Assembly: GCA_022496185.1 (NCBI GenBank)
Contig: WTXG01000222.1
Coordinates: forward strand, 1-59,335
Origin: Multifurca ochricompacta
Taxonomy: Eukaryota > Basidiomycota > Agaricomycetes > Russulales > Russulaceae
DNA length: 59,335 nt
Reading direction: 5' to 3'
Below, piece after piece: positions 10,709 through 22,171 of the stretch. Position 1 is the stretch's first letter. Every line of letters begins with the position of its first letter. A program made the translations under genes and the position numbers. The notes under the pieces are model-generated. The model was not told where the DNA came from, did no database searches, and worked only from the letters and a program-made list of their open reading frames with translations.

Positions 10709-13700
10709 TTAACTGTTCTTAGGCGCTTCTGGGTGTCGGGTGTGGAACTCCGCGATAAGGACCGGGGCAGAGATATCTCCGGCTGGTTCCCATGAGTTGT
10801 CAGAGGCTGGGAATCCCTTCCACTTGATTAGGTAGTATAACTTGCGCCCTCGACCTTGTCGCTTCGAATCTAGAATTTGTTCTACTTCCCACTCTTCTTC
10901 CCCGTTGATAAGGTCAGGTGGCGGTCTCGGGAAGTTTTCTCCGTGCAGAGGTGTCTCTTTGTAAGGGGTGAGTAATCTGGCATGGAAGACTGGGTGAATG
11001 CGCCATGCAGGGGGGAGTTTGAGTTCATATGACACGTCTGACAGCTTCCTTGTTATCTTGAAGGGTCCGTGACGTCGGGGCGCTAACTTGGCTGTTGGGT
11101 GTGACGTGTGAATATTCTTCCCTTCCAGCCAAACCAGGTCATTGGTTCGATAAGGCATGAACCTTGTGGGCTTCTCTGCCAGGGTCTTTTGCGCCTTCAA
11201 CAAGTTCTCATTGGCCGATTTCCGAATCTCTTCCCATTGGTTGATACGCTGGGTGGCCGAGGGGACGTTCATCGGCTTTCCGGTCCATGTGGCTCGAGGC
11301 GTCCATCCCATGATAAGTGAGAATGGGGAGTGTTTCGTGGTGCCATTAGGCCAGGAATTGTGTGCAAATTCTGCCGTTGCAAGCCAGTCCGCCCAGTCAT
11401 CCTGTCGTCCATTGCACCAAAATCGAAGGTACTGTTCAAGCCACTGATTTGTCCTTTCCGACTGTCCATCTGTCTGTGGGTGGTATGCCGTGGAGATGTT
11501 TTGCGCGATGTTTAGTGTTTTGCAGAGTGCCCTGGCGAACGTGGATGTGAAGCGTGGGTCACGGTCTGAGATGATCTTTTCAGGAAGGCCATAGTGTCTG
11601 TAAACATGATCTAGGTAGAGCTTGGCCACTCCTTCTGCCGTGATGGATTCATTGCAGGGTATGAACAGCGCTGCTTTTGAACAGTCATGGTCAGTGATGG
11701 TCAGGATTGAGTCGAAGCCTCTGGAGGTGGGGAGTTTGACAACGAAGTCCATGGCTATCGTTTGGAACGGTTGCGAAGTTGTCGGTGTAATTGGGAACAA
11801 TGCCGGCGGGTGTGGGTGTGTATTCACTTTGTTGGCCTGGCAATCTGCGCATCCTTTCACGTATTCTTCTACATCCTTCTTCATGTTCGGCCACCAGTAG
11901 TCTCGTTTGGCAAGGGCGTAGGTGTTAGCGATGCCGGGATGTCCTGCAGAGGGGAGATCGTGGTGAAAATGGATCACCCCCCTCTTAATGTTGTCGCCAC
12001 CGGTGACAACGAGTCGATCCCTGTCCTTCCACCAAAGGCCGTCAATTTTCTTCAGATTATGTGCATCTGCCCAAGTTTCGCATAGTTGTTGATTCATATT
12101 TTGCGACACCTGGGCCCATAAATCCATGTCGTGAAGACTGACAACAGCCGTCCTCGTGAAGACTTCCTCTGGGAGTACTGTCACATCATTGTTGTCCTCT
12201 GCACCATTATTTAGGTCAGGTCGTCTTGATAGGGCATCTGCACGAGCATTACGACTTCCAGCAATGTGTTTCAATTCGAAGTTGTACTCTTCGAGCTCCA
12301 AGACTTCGCGAGCGACCCGTCGGCTTATTTTATGGGGTTCCTTCCAATAGAGTAGGTTGGAGTGGTCAGTATGAATGATGGTCTTGTGAGGTGTTCCCGC
12401 TAGGTATGGTCGCCAATGTCGTAGTGCTTTCACAATAGCAAGCAATTCCCTATCCCAGATATCATAGTTTCGTTCCGCTGGTGAGAAGGTTTCCGAATAG
12501 AAGGCGACTGGGTGAAGTAGTCCCGCTTCATCTCTTTGATTTAGTACGGCTCCATTAGCAAAGTGGGATGCGTCGACTTCGAGTTCAAAGGGCTTCCTCA
12601 GATCCGGCTGCAAGAGGACTGGTTCTGAGCCAACGATGTCTCGGATCTGCTCAAAGGCCCACTGATGCTCTTCTGCCCAGTGCCAGGGTACATCCTTCTT
12701 CAACAGTCCATTCAGCGGTTGAGCGATTCCTGAAAATCCCTTGACAAATCGTCGATAGAAGTTGCAAAATCCGATGAAGGACCGCACATCCTTGACACAC
12801 GTAGGTATGGGCCATTCTCGGATTCCCTGTACTTTTATCGGGTCCATCCGTACGTGTCCTCCTTCTAGGATGACTCCCAGATACTCAACGCTTTGTTGTT
12901 CGAACGAGCATTTGGCCGGTTTAAGGTATAGGTCATGCTCGCGTAGAATGTCCAACACTTGGTGTACTCGCTTTCGATGATGGGTTAGGTCGTCCGTAGT
13001 AGCCACCAGTATATCATCCATGTATACTACCACTTCGCCAGTAAGAATGAGGTCGCGGAAGATGTGATTCATCATAGACTGAAAAGTGGCGGGCGAGTTG
13101 GTAAGGCCGAAAAACATGACATTCGGCTCAAAGAGCCCTTGGTTGGTTTTAAACGCTGCTTTACACTGGTCTCCCTCTTTGATCCGAATATTGTTGTAAC
13201 CCCAACGGACGTCCATTTTGGAGAATAAGGACTTGTCCCGCATAGTATCGATGAGCTCTGATATGAGTGGCAGTGGATAGGCATTTTTCACAGTATGGGC
13301 ATTTATCCGTCGGTAGTCTTGTACAGGTCGGAGTTTGCCATCTTTCTTCTTGATGAAGAAGAATGGCGACGCATATGGTGACTTTGACGGACGGATATAT
13401 CCCTTGGCAAGGTGTTCTTCGAGGAAGGTTGTGAGTGCGGCTTGTTCTGCCTGGGACAGTGGGTAGATTTTACAGTCGATTGCTGCTGGCGTGTCCGGTG
13501 TGAAATCGATGGCGTGGTCCCACGGTCTGGCAGGAGGAAAGCGTTGCGATTCCTCTTCTGAGAACACCTTCCAGTGCCGGTGGTACTCTTTAGGCACTAC
13601 CTCCTCGAAGGTCCTTTCTGTATATCCCTCCACCGCCTTCTGCGCAAGTTCTGATGCTTTGGTAGCGAAGCAACGGCCTGGATCTTCCTCCTTTCTTTCT

Positions 13701-14191
13701 ACCCTCCGCACTGCCGAGTGTCGGGCTGCATAGTCGTACCCCATTGACGTGATAAGAACGGGGTAGGAATCTTTGTCCATGGTGGCATCACTCCAGTTAA
13801 TCTTTGGTTCGAATGCAGCGAGCCAGGGGTATCCCAAAACCAAATCCTCTTCACCAAGATTGGTGACTAGGAAACGTATGACCTTCGTTTTTTCCCCTAC
13901 TTGGACACTGAGGTCAGTGTAATGTGTGATTTTTCCCGCTCGGTTGGCAGTCCCATCAATATTCCAGATATTCTTTTCCTGAGGGAGTGCCAGCATCCCT
14001 AATCCCATGGTTTTCGCCATTCGTGGGCTAATAAAGTTATCGGTGGCTCCTGAGTCGATCAGGATGTCACGGTCGGCCGTCCTCTGTGTAGTCTCGAAAT
14101 GCACTGGTATTTTCAAAGATTTGAAGCGACTAGTATACACAGAGGTTACATGTAATGCTCGCGCCCAGGCTGATGGGGTAGAGCCAGTCAA
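10709..14191 (-). CDS. Chromovirus B pol polyprotein (protease-RT-RNase H-integrase-chromodomain)
   Basis: 1160 residues in the -1 frame relative to gag. Domains in order: aspartic protease with DSGAT at 46-50; reverse transcriptase with FGLTNSPATF at 361-370 and YMDD at 390-393; RNase H starting near VDASHFANG (539-546); integrase with an HHCC zinc-binding region (His 744-751, Cys 781 and 784) and a D815, D876, E912 triad; and a C-terminal chromodomain near 1095-1145 (LIKWKGFPASDNSWEP). All key residues are present and no stop interrupts it. There is no start codon at the frame junction (TTG), so expression should be as a Gag-Pol fusion by frameshifting. The chromodomain implies targeting to methylated histone chromatin, as known for this clade. 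Confidence 0.95.
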   Translation of the reverse strand: MTGSTPSAWARALHVTSVYTSRFKSLKIPVHFETTQRTADRDILIDSGATDNFISPRMAKTMGLGMLALPQEKNIWNIDGTANRAGKITHYTDLSVQVGEKTKVIRFLVTNLGEEDLVLGYPWLAAFEPKINWSDATMDKDSYPVLITSMGYDYAARHSAVRRVERKEEDPGRCFATKASELAQKAVEGYTERTFEEVVPKEYHRHWKVFSEEESQRFPPARPWDHAIDFTPDTPAAIDCKIYPLSQAEQAALTTFLEEHLAKGYIRPSKSPYASPFFFIKKKDGKLRPVQDYRRINAHTVKNAYPLPLISELIDTMRDKSLFSKMDVRWGYNNIRIKEGDQCKAAFKTNQGLFEPNVMFFGLTNSPATFQSMMNHIFRDLILTGEVVVYMDDILVATTDDLTHHRKRVHQVLDILREHDLYLKPAKCSFEQQSVEYLGVILEGGHVRMDPIKVQGIREWPIPTCVKDVRSFIGFCNFYRRFVKGFSGIAQPLNGLLKKDVPWHWAEEHQWAFEQIRDIVGSEPVLLQPDLRKPFELEVDASHFANGAVLNQRDEAGLLHPVAFYSETFSPAERNYDIWDRELLAIVKALRHWRPYLAGTPHKTIIHTDHSNLLYWKEPHKISRRVAREVLELEEYNFELKHIAGSRNARADALSRRPDLNNGAEDNNDVTVLPEEVFTRTAVVSLHDMDLWAQVSQNMNQQLCETWADAHNLKKIDGLWWKDRDRLVVTGGDNIKRGVIHFHHDLPSAGHPGIANTYALAKRDYWWPNMKKDVEEYVKGCADCQANKVNTHPHPPALFPITPTTSQPFQTIAMDFVVKLPTSRGFDSILTITDHDCSKAALFIPCNESITAEGVAKLYLDHVYRHYGLPEKIISDRDPRFTSTFARALCKTLNIAQNISTAYHPQTDGQSERTNQWLEQYLRFWCNGRQDDWADWLATAEFAHNSWPNGTTKHSPFSLIMGWTPRATWTGKPMNVPSATQRINQWEEIRKSANENLLKAQKTLAEKPTRFMPYRTNDLVWLEGKNIHTSHPTAKLAPRRHGPFKITRKLSDVSYELKLPPAWRIHPVFHARLLTPYKETPLHGENFPRPPPDLINGEEEWEVEQILDSKRQGRGRKLYYLIKWKGFPASDNSWEPAGDISAPVLIAEFHTRHPEAPKNS

Positions 14192-14198
14192 AAATCCT
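14188..14198 (-). promoter_or_regulatory. Putative -1 frameshift site between gag and pol of chromovirus B
   Basis: The last gag codons are AAG GAT TTT TGA. The heptamer G-GAT-TTT resembles the G-GAU-UUA type slippery site; slipping back one base reads GGA TTT TTG ACT and enters pol. The pol frame lacks its own ATG here. Chromovirus C has G-GAT-TTT-TTT at the same place. Confidence 0.55.
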
Positions 14199-15702
14199 TC
14201 TTTGCGAATGCCTTTTCCACTAGGATGGCTCGCACTTCTTCACTCTCCTTCATCATGTTGGCCCATATTTCTTGTGCCTTTTCTTCCTTCGTCGTCGTCT
14301 TTTTGTCAACCGTTGGTGGGTTGCTGCGAACAGGTGTAACGGTTGCTTCTGCCACACGTACTCCCTTCTTTGGGCATTCCCTTGACATGTGCCCTTGTGC
14401 TTTGCAGCGAAAGCACCGTCCTTCCTTCATCAACGTCTGCCTCTCGTCCTCCGTAAGGGCGACGCGTGCCCTGGTTCTGTCCGCAGAGGTATCCATTGCG
14501 TTTGGATCCCTCTGACTGGTGTGTGTGGGTTTAACCCCAAAGGCGGCCTTCCATTGGTCGCGGGTCTTTCCCTTCCTGGTGTCGACTCCGAAGCGGGTCT
14601 GAAAGTCGAGGTAGTCCTGCTGCTGTCGCCGGGCAGCGTCGACCCATGTATCCCAGTCATTGGGATGGTGGAATTGGATGATGTTCTTTACCAGGGGGTT
14701 AGGCAACCCTTGGGAGAAGAGGTCCAATGTTGCCTCTTCATCTGTGTCATAACCGGCCCTGTTGGCCAAACTTCTGAACTTTGCCACATAGGCATCTAGC
14801 TCTCCTTTCTCCATCTTTAGAGCCTTCAATTCCCGGGCCGCCTTCTGCTTGGCCTGCCCATCCGTGTATGCATCTTTAAACCGCTGGGCAATGGTTTCCC
14901 AAAGCCCTTCACTAGTGGTGCGACGCCCACTTTCAATCTGCTCGTTCAGCCATTCCAGCTGTTCCATCGTCCAGTCGTCTACTGCCTCTCCTCGAATTAA
15001 TGACAGAAAGAGGTTGGCGCGCTGGAAGGGGTTGATGATTTGGGGAACATCGTGGTTAAAGTTTTTGAAGGTGGTAAACTCTAACATAAACTTTTTGCTT
15101 TGGGATCGGTCCCCTGCAAATGTCTGCGGTAGTACGCCTGATAGACGTCCTGACGGTGGTGGGATGTTTGGGGGCAGCATGGCTGGGGGCGGTGGCGGGG
15201 GGGGAGCTGGGTCTGGGAGCTGGGCGGCAATGGTAGACATTCTTTGGTAAAACGGGGTGACAGTGTCGGTAGACTGTATGGAGATCTGGGGAGTTGTCAA
15301 AGCAGGGGCTCTGGACGTGGCAACTCTGGGTGCAACTGGGGTGGTAGTCGACACTAATACCAGTGCTTCTTCACTATGTTCTTCTACGTACTCTTCTGGT
15401 TCAGAGTCCGTGACAATGGCCGGGGGATTTTCTCTCCACGGTCCTAGTCCAAATTCAGGTGGGGCGGGTCCTGTAGTAACCCAAGAGTGTCGGCTATCCG
15501 AGTATCGGATACGATACCAAACTCTCTTTTCGTCGTCGTATTCTACCGGTTGGTATCCTCCGTCGTGATAGACGTAGTATCCAAACTCGGACTCAAAATC
15601 TTTCCAGGTGGCAGAGCCAAGTACTTGCTGTGAAAGATTATGCTCGTCTCTGCGTTCGATGAGTTCTTCTCGAAAGAGGGTCTGACTGCGGCTGGAAGCC
15701 AC
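14188..15702 (-). CDS. Chromovirus B Gag
   Basis: About 504 residues. An N-terminal region with Pro-rich low complexity near 165-185, then a retrotransposon Gag core (LMLEFTTFKNFN-like through the WETIAQRFKDAY and FRSLANRAGY helices, residues about 195-340) and one CCHC knuckle (CFRCKAQGHMSREC) near 430. The frame opens from a TAA inside the LTR and contains no ATG before residue about 155; the first plausible initiator is a GTG at 15700-15702. Either initiation is non-AUG, or the ATG was lost by a point mutation. Gag assembles the virus-like particle and binds RNA. Confidence 0.85.
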   Translation of the reverse strand: MASSRSQTLFREELIERRDEHNLSQQVLGSATWKDFESEFGYYVYHDGGYQPVEYDDEKRVWYRIRYSDSRHSWVTTGPAPPEFGLGPWRENPPAIVTDSEPEEYVEEHSEEALVLVSTTTPVAPRVATSRAPALTTPQISIQSTDTVTPFYQRMSTIAAQLPDPAPPPPPPPAMLPPNIPPPSGRLSGVLPQTFAGDRSQSKKFMLEFTTFKNFNHDVPQIINPFQRANLFLSLIRGEAVDDWTMEQLEWLNEQIESGRRTTSEGLWETIAQRFKDAYTDGQAKQKAARELKALKMEKGELDAYVAKFRSLANRAGYDTDEEATLDLFSQGLPNPLVKNIIQFHHPNDWDTWVDAARRQQQDYLDFQTRFGVDTRKGKTRDQWKAAFGVKPTHTSQRDPNAMDTSADRTRARVALTEDERQTLMKEGRCFRCKAQGHMSRECPKKGVRVAEATVTPVRSNPPTVDKKTTTKEEKAQEIWANMMKESEEVRAILVEKAFAKKDF

Positions 15703-15708
15703 GATGAG

Positions 15709-15719
15709 AGACTCGACTT
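15709..15719 (-). promoter_or_regulatory. Self-priming primer-binding site of chromovirus B
   Basis: On the coding strand AAGTCGAGTCT starts 2 nt after the 5' LTR. Its exact complement AGACTCGACTT lies inside the LTR (15947-15957) at positions 35-45 counted from the first T of TATATAAG. This is the layout of Tf1, in which the first 11 nt of the mRNA prime reverse transcription. Confidence 0.8.
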
Positions 15720-15721
15720 GA

Positions 15722-16302
15722 TGTTACGTCCGGTGCGGGACGTTCCACACGACTTGTGTGACAGCTCGATCTACGGGTTTTATGTAGGAAGTCAATAAGA
15801 CTCCCTGGAGTTCGGGTGAGGTGAGTCAAAGTCCAAAGGGCTGCGCCTTTGAGACGATGTTGAGTGGAAAAGTGCCAGAAGCACTTGAGACGAACGAGTC
15901 AGAGTTTCAAGGGGATGTCCGGAAGACAAGCACCGATGTATTCAATAAGTCGAGTCTAAGGTCTACTGGGTAGCTATAGCGGACTTATATACGTAATGTG
16001 GTGGGCGTCTACGAGATAAGGATACGGAGTCAAGTGGGCCCAAATATCTGAAAGCGGAGGGCGTAAAGCCTGGCTTCTACTGATAGGGGATTAAGTAAAT
16101 GTCCGATCGTATGATAAGGAGATAAGCGATAAGCGAAGAAACAGATAGGTAAACATGAACAAGCAGACGAGTCACGGGGATGGACGAAGGGCATGTGACG
16201 GATCCCACGATGGAGACGTGATCTGGTAGTGAAGCGTGGGCGGCAGGGAAGGGTCATCGTTGGGTAAGAAGAAAAAGACTGGGAGTGACGGGGTTCGTAA
16301 CA
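15722..16302 (-). repeat. 5' LTR of chromovirus B
   Basis: 581 bp. It contains TATATAAG on the minus strand near 15985-15992 and the predicted RNA start 35 nt beyond. It differs from the 3' copy at a CpG near 15731 and another near 15992, both TG in the 3' copy. Confidence 0.95.
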
Positions 16303-16307
16303 CAGTG

Positions 16308-19300
16308 CGTGTCAATGACTTCTCGGGGATGGAACTCCTCGTCTTCAGGGGGAGGGCCAACCCATTCATGGGTGTGTGGAGGAACTGGTAAGGCATTGCT
16401 ACTTTCATCACTCTCATCATTGGCTTCGTGAAGTTCTGGTGGTGTTTGGTTAGGTGATTGTGGTACAATGAGACTGAAGGTTGAGGGGGTTGGTGACACA
16501 GTGGGAGAAGTATAAGGTGGAGCGGGAATAGGTGTGGGTCGAGGGGATTGGGCAGCTTCAGGGGTCGAGACACCAGATGGGATGTTGTAAGTAGCAAATG
16601 CAACTGTGGGGAGGAGTACTGCCGCACGAATGATCTCTTCATCAGACTGGGTCATGGGGGGTGAAGGGGAAGACATAGCAGGTTTGTATGATTGAGGGGG
16701 AATGCGAATAACAAGTTGAGGGGATGGGGAGGAGGAAGAGGTGGAATTATTCCCCGTTTTAAGACCGGCGGGGCTATGCACAGGAAGGGCAGAAGCCACA
16801 GCCGGGGGAAGGGTAGACAAGTAATCAGCAATAAGATCTGGTGCATGGATGTGGCGGAAGTCAACCCATTCATTATCAGAAGATGGGAAGCCCTTCCAGG
16901 AAAGGAGGAATTGAAGACGACCCTGGCGTCCAGAGTGACGATGGCCAATGACACGGTCAATTTCAACTTCTTCAGTACCATGGACAAGAACAGGTGGAGG
17001 GTGAGGAGGAGAGGGCCCATAGGCAGGTGTAGTGATGTATGGGGAGAGGAGAGAGGCATGGAAAACATCATGAACCTTCAACGAGGCAGGGAGACGGAGT
17101 TGAAAAGAAACTGGGGATACCACATGGGTGATAGAGAAGGGGCCATGACGTCTAGGGGCAAGTTTAAGAGAGGGGAAGAGAGAAGCGAGGTGTTTGCCAT
17201 CAAGCCAGACCTGATCACCAAGCGAGAAAACAGGGGTAAGAGGGGTCATCTGATCAAGAGTTTTTGAAGCGAGGCGGCGGGCAGACAAAATTGCCTTAAG
17301 GCGCTCAGATAGAGTGGGAATTGCGGTAGTAACACGAGAGTTTGGGGGTGATGGACGGAAACCAAGAAGGAGTTCATGGGGACTAAGATGTGTTCGGTCA
17401 TGGCGCCATCGATTGTGAACAAATTCAGCCATAGGTAGAAGTGGAGCCCAAGTATGGGGATTACCAAAAGTCCAGTGACGCAAATATTGCTCAACCCATC
17501 AATTCATGCGTTCTGTTTGGCCATCAGTTTGAGGGTGAAATGCTGTACTAATGTTTTGGGAGATAGAGAGGGTGCGACAGAGGGTTTTGATAAAAGAGGA
17601 TGTGAAACGGGGGTCTCGATCAGAAATAACACGTTTTGGAATGCCGAAGAGGGGGAAAAGATGAATGAAATAAAAGCGGGCAACATCAGAACCTGTAATT
17701 GTTGTTGAACAGGGAATAAACTTGGTCATCTTTGAGCAGCCTTGATCAACAATGGTAAGGATAGCATTATGCCCTTGAGATTGGGGAAGATCAGTAATAA
17801 GATCAAGGGAGATATATTGGAAAGGGCCTTCATGTGCAGGAACGTCGAAAGGCGATAAGGGAACAGCCGTCTTGGATTGAGGTTTTGTTGCTTGGCAGGT
17901 GTGACAGCCTTTGACATAGTCTGTAATGAACTCACGAAGGTTGGGACCATTGTAAAATTCAGACACTAGGTCCCACATATTTCGTCGTCCTGGGTGGCCA
18001 GCTAATGGGTGGTCATGAAATTGTTTCACGATCTCTCTGTAGGTCTCATGATCTTCGGCTAGTTGTATCACCTTAAGAGACCATTTGTCGTCGGGTAGAA
18101 GTACGACTTGGTCATTGTCACTGCAACCATCGTCGTAATCGGGATGCCTTGAAAGGAGGTCGGCAATGACGTTCATTTTGCCCTGGATAGGTTTGACGAC
18201 GAAGTCATATTCCATTAGATCAAGATGCCAACGAGCTTGTCTTCTATTTAGTTTTTGTGGCTTACGAAAGTACTGAAGATTATGATGGTCTGAGAATACA
18301 GTTACTGAGTGTGGAGATCCTAGAAGATATTGTCTCCATTCTTGAAGAGGGAACCAGACGGCAAAGAGTTCGCGGTTGTAAATATCCCAGTTTCGTTGAG
18401 TAACATCGAGAGATTTGGAGAGGAAAGCGACTGGGTGGAGCCGACCGGAAGCGTCTTGTTGTGCAAGTTCAGCTCCAATCGCAAATCCAGAGGTGTCAGT
18501 GGTAACGAAAAAGGTGTCGCGAATCCGTGGTTGTCGAAGAACCGGGGCAGAACTGAAGGCACGTTTGAGCATGTCGAATGCATGTTGTTCCGCAGTGGAC
18601 CACCGCCATGTCGTATTGAGTTTCGTTAGATCGATTAGTGGATGTGCGAGTTGAGAGTATCCTTTAATAAATCGTCGATAATAATTGCCGAAACCGAGGT
18701 AACTTTGCACTTGTTTGACTGTTGTGGGTGTTGGCCAGTCAAGTAAACCGTTGACTTTTGTTGGATCCATCGAAACTATACCGCCTTCTAAAATGATCCC
18801 AAGATAATCAATTTTTGTTGTGTGAAAGGTGCATTTAGATGGTTTTAGAAACAAGTCGTTGTCGAGTAGTATTTGTAACACATGTTCCACACATCGTTGA
18901 TGGAGATTGATATCATTTGTTGTTGCGATTAGGATGTCGTCCATATATATTACTAGCCAGCCTTCATCTAATTCTTTGCGAAACAACAAGTTCATCATGG
19001 TTTGGAAAGTAGCTGGTGAATTTGTGAGACCAAAGTACATCACCAGAGGTTCAAAGAGGCCTTTATTTGTTTTGAACGCGGCTTTCCATTGATCGCCTTC
19101 TTTTATTCTGACGTTGTTATACCCCCAATGTACGTCGAACTTGGTAAATAACGTCGCATTCTGTACTTTGGCGATGAGTTCGTCGATTAGTGGTAGCGGA
19201 TATGTGTTTCGTATGGTATGTTCATTCAACTTTCTGTAGTCTTGGACTGGACGCATTTTACCACCATCCTTCTTTTTGACAAAGAAGAAAGGTGAGGCAT

Positions 19301-20058
19301 ACTGTGACTTTGATTCGCAAATGTAGCCTTTTGTTAAGTGTTCATCCAGAAAGTCTTCAAGTGCTGTTTGTTCTGCTGGGTTGAGTGGATAGATTTTGCA
19401 GTCGAGAGTGGTTGGAGCATCGGGTTTGAGATTGATCGCATGGTCCCATTGTCGTGAGTCAGGGAAACGTAGGGCCGCGTCTTCAGAAAAGACCTTGGCA
19501 AAGCGTTGATATGGTGTTGGTATAGTGATGTCAGTGGTAGGTTGTTGTAAAGCCAATTCAGTGGCAGGAGAAAGTCGTGAAATAAGTTCGTCCTCAGAAG
19601 TGGAAGCAGAAAAGGGGTTTTGCCCCTCTGGAAGAATCAAGACGGACTCCTGGACGGAAGCAGAAGACCAAGAGATGGTAGGGGTGGCATAAGCAAGCCA
19701 GGGGTAACCAAGAATTAGGGACTCAGAGCCAAGATTGGTGACAAAGAAATCGAAGGATCGAGAGTGCGAGCCAGTGGATACAAGACAAGAAAGAGAGCGC
19801 AAGATAGAGCCAGCAGTATTTGGCGAACCATCGACATTGGAAACGATCTTTGGGGCAGAAAGTAGTTTAGTAGGGAGGTGGTGTTGATCGATAAAGCTTT
19901 GGTGGATAAAATTTTCAGTTGCGCCGCTATCGACGAGCGCAGAGACAGTCCCAATAGGAGCAAAATGTACTTGTATTTTCAGCATTCTAGGTACACATTG
20001 ATCTACAATGGCCTTTAGGACAGGACGTTCCCTTAGGCGGTCTGAAAACCTGGCAGTT
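16308..20058 (-). pseudogene. Chromovirus A pol, main part, with one TGA stop and truncated by element B
   Basis: The frame opens in -1 relative to gag near 20058. It shows protease (VDSGATENFI), reverse transcriptase (YFGLTNSPATF, YMDDILIAT), RNase H (TTDTSGFAIGAEL), integrase (HPGRRNMW, CHTC, SDRDPRF, FHPQTDGQTERMN) and a chromodomain (LLSWKGFPSSDNEW). A TGA at 17499-17501 falls directly after ERMN in integrase, where relatives have Arg or Gln. It is followed in frame by WVEQYLRHW, so everything downstream is still open. After the chromodomain comes a Pro/Ser-rich linker, and the frame then runs into chromovirus B at 16303. The remaining C-terminal part is at 8345-8822. Confidence 0.9.
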
Positions 20059-20087
20059 TTTCGAGTGCTCTCGACAATTGTTCTTCA

Positions 20088-21236
20088 TAGTGTTTAAAAG
20101 TCCAGTCCATTGGACCGAAAAAAGACCGCAAACCGGACCGGACCGGACTGATGGCAACCGGACCACCAGTTGCAGTTGCCCCAATTTTTCACACATGCAG
20201 TCTGCAGTCCATCAACAATGATAGACTGCCTAAAAACCGGACTAGACCGGTATGGACCGGTCTGGACCGGTCTTTTTGGTGCCTTAAAGATAAGATAAGA
20301 TAGAGCATTCTAATATAGATAACTACCATTGAAAACTGCACAGAATGCAGATAGTGATGGATGCATAAGGCTTAAGGCAATCAGAGACACTCAGAATTGT
20401 GCATAGAGCAAGTATATTACTATTACTACTATCCTACAAAGTTTCAGATCAGATCATGCATCTGATCTGAAGTGAGACAAGAATCAGTTACAGTGACTCA
20501 AAAATGTGATTCAATGTTTGGCACTCTCTGGTTATTTGTAAATTAATAACAAAGCTAGGCCAAACAGAGCCACGTGTTTGGTGTAGGCCTGGCAGATGTA
20601 CATAATAGCTTTATACCAAAAAAGGAATGATGTAATTATGAGTGGTATTCATGGAGATATAGGCAATTTAATCTGATGCATCATTGAATCACCTTTTTGA
20701 GTCACTGCAACTGATTCTTGTCTCACTTCAGATCAGATGCAAGATCTGATCTGAAACTTTGTAGGATAGTAGTAATAGTAATATACTTGCTCTATGCACA
20801 ATTCTGAGTGTCTCTGATTGCCTTAAGCCTTATGCATCCATCACTATCTGCATTCTGTGCAGTGTTTAATGGTAGTTATCTATATTAGAATGCTCTGTCT
20901 TTATCTAATCTAATCTTTCCTTGTAATAACCAGTCCATGATATATGACCAATATTCCTACAGTTTAGTTTATGTGGTTAACTTTAGCACATCTCTTGTCT
21001 TGAAAGTGTCTGGGAACTGACCTCTGACCAGTTTGGACTGGTTCAGACCGGTTGTGAACTGGTTGCATGAAAACCGGTTGCAACCGGTTGTTGGACCGAA
21101 ACCGGACTGGTATGGACCGGTCCTAAGCGGTCCAGTCTGCAGTTGCAGTATATTTGAGTTACTGTAGACCAGTTGCCAGTCCAGTCCACATGAAATATAT
21201 TGAAAAAACCGGACTGGACCGGACTTTTAAACACTA
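20088..21236. mobile_element. Non-autonomous hAT element with GGACCGG subterminal repeats
   Basis: Target duplication GTTCTTCA (20080-20087 and 21237-21244), terminal inverted repeat TAGTGTTTAAAAGTCC. Both ends are crowded with GGACCGG-like units. The centre is a long inverted repeat, roughly 20305-20530 against 20680-20895, that could fold into a hairpin of over 200 bp. No transposase. It sits in gag of chromovirus A. Confidence 0.9.
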
Positions 21237-22171
21237 GTTCTTCATCCTCAGCCGAGAGTGTGCTTATTAACTTCGCAAGATGATCGATTTGAGACATTTT
21301 CGGTGCGGTAGAGACAGGTGGAGGGGCGGACACAGAGGGAACTTCGACGATAGTTGTGGTTGCTGGCGTAGTTGTTATTGATGTTGCAGCGATAAGAGGT
21401 TTCCTATGTGGGCAATCACGTGACAGATGCCCCTTTTTCATACAATAGAAACAGAGGCCCTTGCATTTACAACGTTCCTTATCTTCGTCAGTTACAGCAC
21501 GCCGAATGACGTCAATGTCCATGGCATTTGGATCATGAGTGGGTGGAGTTTGATTTTGTCGTTGGCCGGATGGACGGCGCCAGAATGGAGCGTTCGAGGC
21601 GTTTGTCGGTTTAGGTGCAGAGGTGGTGGGTACTCGCATGCTACGATCGCGTTGATCTTGTTCGATGGTTCTAATGGTAAGGTAAGCCATGTTTTCTTGT
21701 AACACTGCTGCTCCCCATTCTTGTAGGGTCAATGGGTGATGACAAAGTACGCAATTCTTTGCGAGGTCGCCTTGTAATCCAGAAGCAAAAAGACGTAAGG
21801 TGCTGGCATCGTCTGGGTGTACATTTGTGTGAGTTACCAATGCTGCAAAGGCAGTTAAATATTCGTCAATTCGTCCTCCTGTCATGCGTAACTTTCGAAG
21901 ATCATTGTATGCTCGTTCTTGGATGCCAAAATCAAAGTATGTTGCTTTGAATTTTTCTTCCATGTATTCCCAAGGAGATGATTGTGATATTTTAAATGTT
22001 CCAGTCGCAATTCCCTGAAGATCTCGAATCATACCAAGCTGAAATGTTTGGACTAATGGTCCTTCCATTTGTTGTATGAAGAAGTTCGCCTTCTTCATGG
22101 GGTCGCACGCGATTTCGGCTTGGTCGTTGAGGAGCATATATTGGTGAAAAACAAGAAGAAAATGTTCAGAT

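Larger units (their letters stand above)
8828..16302 (-). mobile_element. Chromovirus B, complete young LTR retrotransposon
   Basis: Identical-length LTRs of 581 bp (8828-9408 and 15722-16302) and a perfect CAGTG duplication at 8823-8827 and 16303-16307. It inserted into the pol frame of chromovirus A. By eye the LTRs differ at two positions only, both CpG transitions. Gag, pol and a third ORF on the minus strand are all open from end to end. This is the best candidate in the window for a recently active element. Confidence 0.97.
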
